Shown: positions 14,738 to 16,027 of the stretch, one piece after another
How the letters are laid out: every line of letters starts with the position of its first letter
Position numbering within the stretch: position 1 is the first letter of the stretch
NCBI GenBank assembly: GCA_023436075.1
Contig: JAEZKS010000001.1
Coordinates: 1 to 16,027 of the forward strand
Reading direction: 5' to 3'
DNA length: 16,027 nucleotides
DNA from: Methanobacteriota archaeon
GTDB taxonomy: Archaea; Halobacteriota; Methanocellia; Methanocellales; Methanocellaceae
Notes under the pieces: model-generated
What the model was told of the DNA's origin: nothing
Databases searched by the model: none
The model's input: only the letters and a program-made list of their open reading frames with translations
Made by a program: the position numbers and the translations under genes

Positions 14738-15067
14738 ATGGCCGAACTGAGCAAAGAAACTGTGGAAAAGAGCCGAAAAGCGGCCGAGCGATCAGTCGAG
14801 CATGCAGAAAAGGCCGTAGAGCACATCGAAAAAACACAGGAGCATGCACGGAGAGCGGAGGAAACGGTCGAGGCCCATCCGGGGACGGAGAGGGACGAGA
14901 AAGAAGCGCTCAAGGAGGCGCGATCACGCGCCGAGAACCTTGTCAAGACATCTAAAACGGCCGCCGAGTCGGCAAAGAAGGTGGAAAAGGAGCAGCAGAA
15001 GGCTGCCAGGGCCATGGAGAAAGGCATCGAGGATATCGAGTCGACGCCGGATCGACAGGACCAGTGA
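14738..15067 (+). CDS. Small hydrophilic coiled-coil protein 1, function unknown
   Basis: This is a 109-residue protein composed almost entirely of Ala, Glu, Lys, Arg, Ser and His, with short repeated units such as AERSVEHAEKAVEHIEKTQEHA. It has no membrane segment, signal peptide or Cys. It is predicted to be one or two long helices, probably an oligomerising coiled coil, with a break around HPGTERDE (residues 47-54). I recognise no family. It has the best ribosome-binding site of the region (AAAGGAG at 14724-14730, seven bases before the ATG). It starts a cluster of three small genes, with the next start 19 bases after its stop. Strong ribosome binding suggests abundant expression. A structural, scaffold or stress-protein role is possible but not shown. 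Confidence 0.75.
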   Translation: MAELSKETVEKSRKAAERSVEHAEKAVEHIEKTQEHARRAEETVEAHPGTERDEKEALKEARSRAENLVKTSKTAAESAKKVEKEQQKAARAMEKGIEDIESTPDRQDQ

Positions 15068-15086
15068 ACGCACGGAGGCGATCGCC

Positions 15087-15401
15087 ATGACAGACGAGAT
15101 CCGAAAACACCGGGAGGAAAAGCAGCGCAGCGAAGAGATCTTCAAAGAGGTCGAGAAAAGCCGGGAGCACTTTACCGAGGCGACGAAAAAAGTCGCGGAA
15201 GCCGAAAAGCACCTAGAGAAGGAGGAGAAGCTGCAGATCGGCATCGATCGGTCGCTACAGCAGACGGAAAAAAATGTGACCCGGGCTGAGAAGGAGATCA
15301 TCGGTACCCACCGGAAGATCAAAGAAACTAGAGGATCAGAGGATGAGAAGAAGGACCTGCGTGATAAAGAGAAGCAGCCCGTAGACAAGACTTCGCCGTG
15401 A
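15087..15401 (+). CDS. Small hydrophilic coiled-coil protein 2, function unknown
   Basis: This 104-residue protein is rich in Lys, Glu, Arg and Thr and very similar in style to its upstream neighbour. It has long uninterrupted helix-forming segments (residues 1-50 and about 52-85) and a charged, probably disordered tail. It has no Cys, membrane segment or recognisable domain. The ATG at 15087 has GGAGG at 15074-15078, eight bases upstream. A longer reading in the same frame from 14844 overlaps the previous gene and has no support. The two proteins may pair as a hetero-oligomeric coiled coil; this is an inference from composition and adjacency. The next gene starts 13 bases after its stop. Confidence 0.72.
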   Translation: MTDEIRKHREEKQRSEEIFKEVEKSREHFTEATKKVAEAEKHLEKEEKLQIGIDRSLQQTEKNVTRAEKEIIGTHRKIKETRGSEDEKKDLRDKEKQPVDKTSP

Positions 15402-15414
15402 CGGGCGATGAACC

Positions 15415-15720
15415 ATGAGCGTGGAGTTATATATGAGCGGCGATGCGGATATCCAGGCACGGTGGAACCAGGTACGGCATGACCTGCTGAACCTGTTGCT
15501 GGAGTTCCACGACCAGTGGAACACGGCATTTGCGGTCTCTCATGCCTGCGGGCATCTGAAAACGCCGGATGTCGAAAAATGCAAGATCAGCCTCGAGAAC
15601 GCTCAGGCCAGTATGGAAGGCCTGGAGGATATGTTCGATAGGTACAAAAGAACAATCGAGGAAATGAGAACCATAGTCACGGAAATCAGCGAGGCCGGTC
15701 GACCTGAGCGTCCTGACTGA
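15415..15720 (+). CDS. Small helical protein resembling an isolated histidine-kinase DHp domain
   Basis: The protein has 101 residues from ATG 15415, or 95 from ATG 15433. The second start has the better ribosome site (TGGAG at 15422-15426), so the start is uncertain. The N-terminal helix contains QVRHDLLNLLLEF (H22), which resembles the H-box of histidine kinases (H-D/E-x-x-N). It is followed by a loop and a second long helix (about residues 52-92) with regular hydrophobic spacing, as in the two-helix dimerisation hairpin. There is no ATP-binding domain. It could accept or pass phosphate, or heterodimerise with a kinase. A plain helical protein with a chance motif is the alternative. It is the last gene of the small cluster. 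Confidence 0.65.
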   Translation: MSVELYMSGDADIQARWNQVRHDLLNLLLEFHDQWNTAFAVSHACGHLKTPDVEKCKISLENAQASMEGLEDMFDRYKRTIEEMRTIVTEISEAGRPERPD

Positions 15721-15750
15721 GCCCCAGTCCGTCGACCAGACGAAATATCA

Positions 15751-15783
15751 GCTTTTCAGCTCTTTGACGGCGCTTTTTACGCC
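15751..15783 (+). terminator. T-rich stretch ending the small-gene cluster
   Basis: Three T runs (gcttttc, tctttg, gcttttta) occur 30-60 bases after the stop at 15720. The last sits in the loop of a small inverted repeat (GGCG 15769-15772 with CGCC 15780-15783). The position between two convergent genes fits a terminator. Confidence 0.4.
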
Positions 15784-15842
15784 TGGCGGAATACCCATAG
15801 TTTCGGGCCTATGAAACCGGCTTACGAATGTCCGATCTGGGG

Positions 15843-16027
15843 CTATATCGCCCACGAGGGGGCATCATATTTTGCCGGCATCAGGATGATGAACCGACTG
15901 CCCTTCGCATAGTCGCCCGGCACACGGTCCTCGACCCGGACGATGCCGCCGGACGATTCCACCAGCGTTCTGACCACGAACAGGCCCAGTCCTTCGATGC
16001 GTTTCACGCCGATGTCAAGCTCCCCGG
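15843..16027 (-). CDS. Sensor histidine kinase, C-terminal end of ATPase domain (cut by window edge)
   Basis: Reading the minus strand from the window edge gives 60 residues, ending at a TAG whose complement lies at 15843-15845. The fragment contains the G2 box and last strands of a HATPase domain: KRIEGLGLFVVRTLVESSG, then VEDRVPGDYAKGSRFIILMPA. It closely resembles the last 45 residues of the kinase ending at 13774 (RYRGLGLILAKSLLDDFNG, then RVPGDYTKGARFVVMLPA), so the two kinases are paralogs of one subfamily. The gene converges on the small DHp-like protein gene, with about 120 bases between the stops. Domains upstream of the ATPase lie outside the window. Confidence 0.85.
   Translation of the reverse strand, partial: GELDIGVKRIEGLGLFVVRTLVESSGGIVRVEDRVPGDYAKGSRFIILMPAKYDAPSWAI

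Overview
The window looks like chromosomal DNA of a hydrogenotrophic methanogenic archaeon. Gene content and style suggest Methanocellales (Methanocella-like). This placement is inferred from gene content: heterodisulfide reductase and formylmethanofuran dehydrogenase genes in one operon, archaeal TATA/BRE promoters with apparently leaderless starts, T-run terminators, and archaeal PAS-type histidine kinases. No rRNA or tRNA gene is visible to fix the taxonomy.

Region 1 (1-6590) is a tight plus-strand methanogenesis operon: hdrC (3' part only)-hdrB-hdrA-mvhD-[24-codon ORF]-fwdA-fwdC, ending in a hairpin plus T-rich terminator. HdrABC reduces the CoM-S-S-CoB heterodisulfide by flavin-based electron bifurcation. 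MvhD passes electrons into HdrA, and the low-potential electrons produced are used by formylmethanofuran dehydrogenase (FwdA and FwdC here) to reduce CO2. The last and first steps of the methanogenic cycle are therefore encoded side by side. The catalytic FwdB and its partner FwdD are not in the window. A 24-codon ORF just before fwdA resembles the start of FwdD and may be the scar of a lost fwdDB pair.

Region 2 (6591-7046) holds no credible gene. It contains a striking 216-bp palindromic element. Each arm is built from about nine degenerate 9-bp units (consensus nnCGCCAAG), and the whole is bracketed by a 10-bp direct repeat that looks like a target-site duplication. A promoter with a duplicated GAAAAGTCTA box follows.

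Region 3 (7047-8321) has two singly transcribed genes: a chorismate-lyase-like (DUF98-type) protein and a xylose-isomerase-like TIM-barrel protein.

Region 4 (8435-14590) is a signalling locus: a stand-alone CheB methylesterase domain, a 975-residue CheR-PAS-coiled coil-PAS-GAF-GAF protein, a soluble triple-PAS histidine kinase, and a second stand-alone CheB. No chemoreceptor, CheA, CheW or response regulator is present. The locus resembles bacterial CheB-CheR-PAS fusion proteins divided into separate genes, and is the best candidate here for a poorly described system.

Region 5 (14738-15720) is a cluster of three small genes: two very hydrophilic coiled-coil proteins and a helical protein that resembles an isolated histidine-kinase dimerisation (DHp) domain. 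It converges on the 3' end of another histidine kinase on the minus strand (15843 to the window edge), whose C-terminus closely resembles that of the kinase in region 4.
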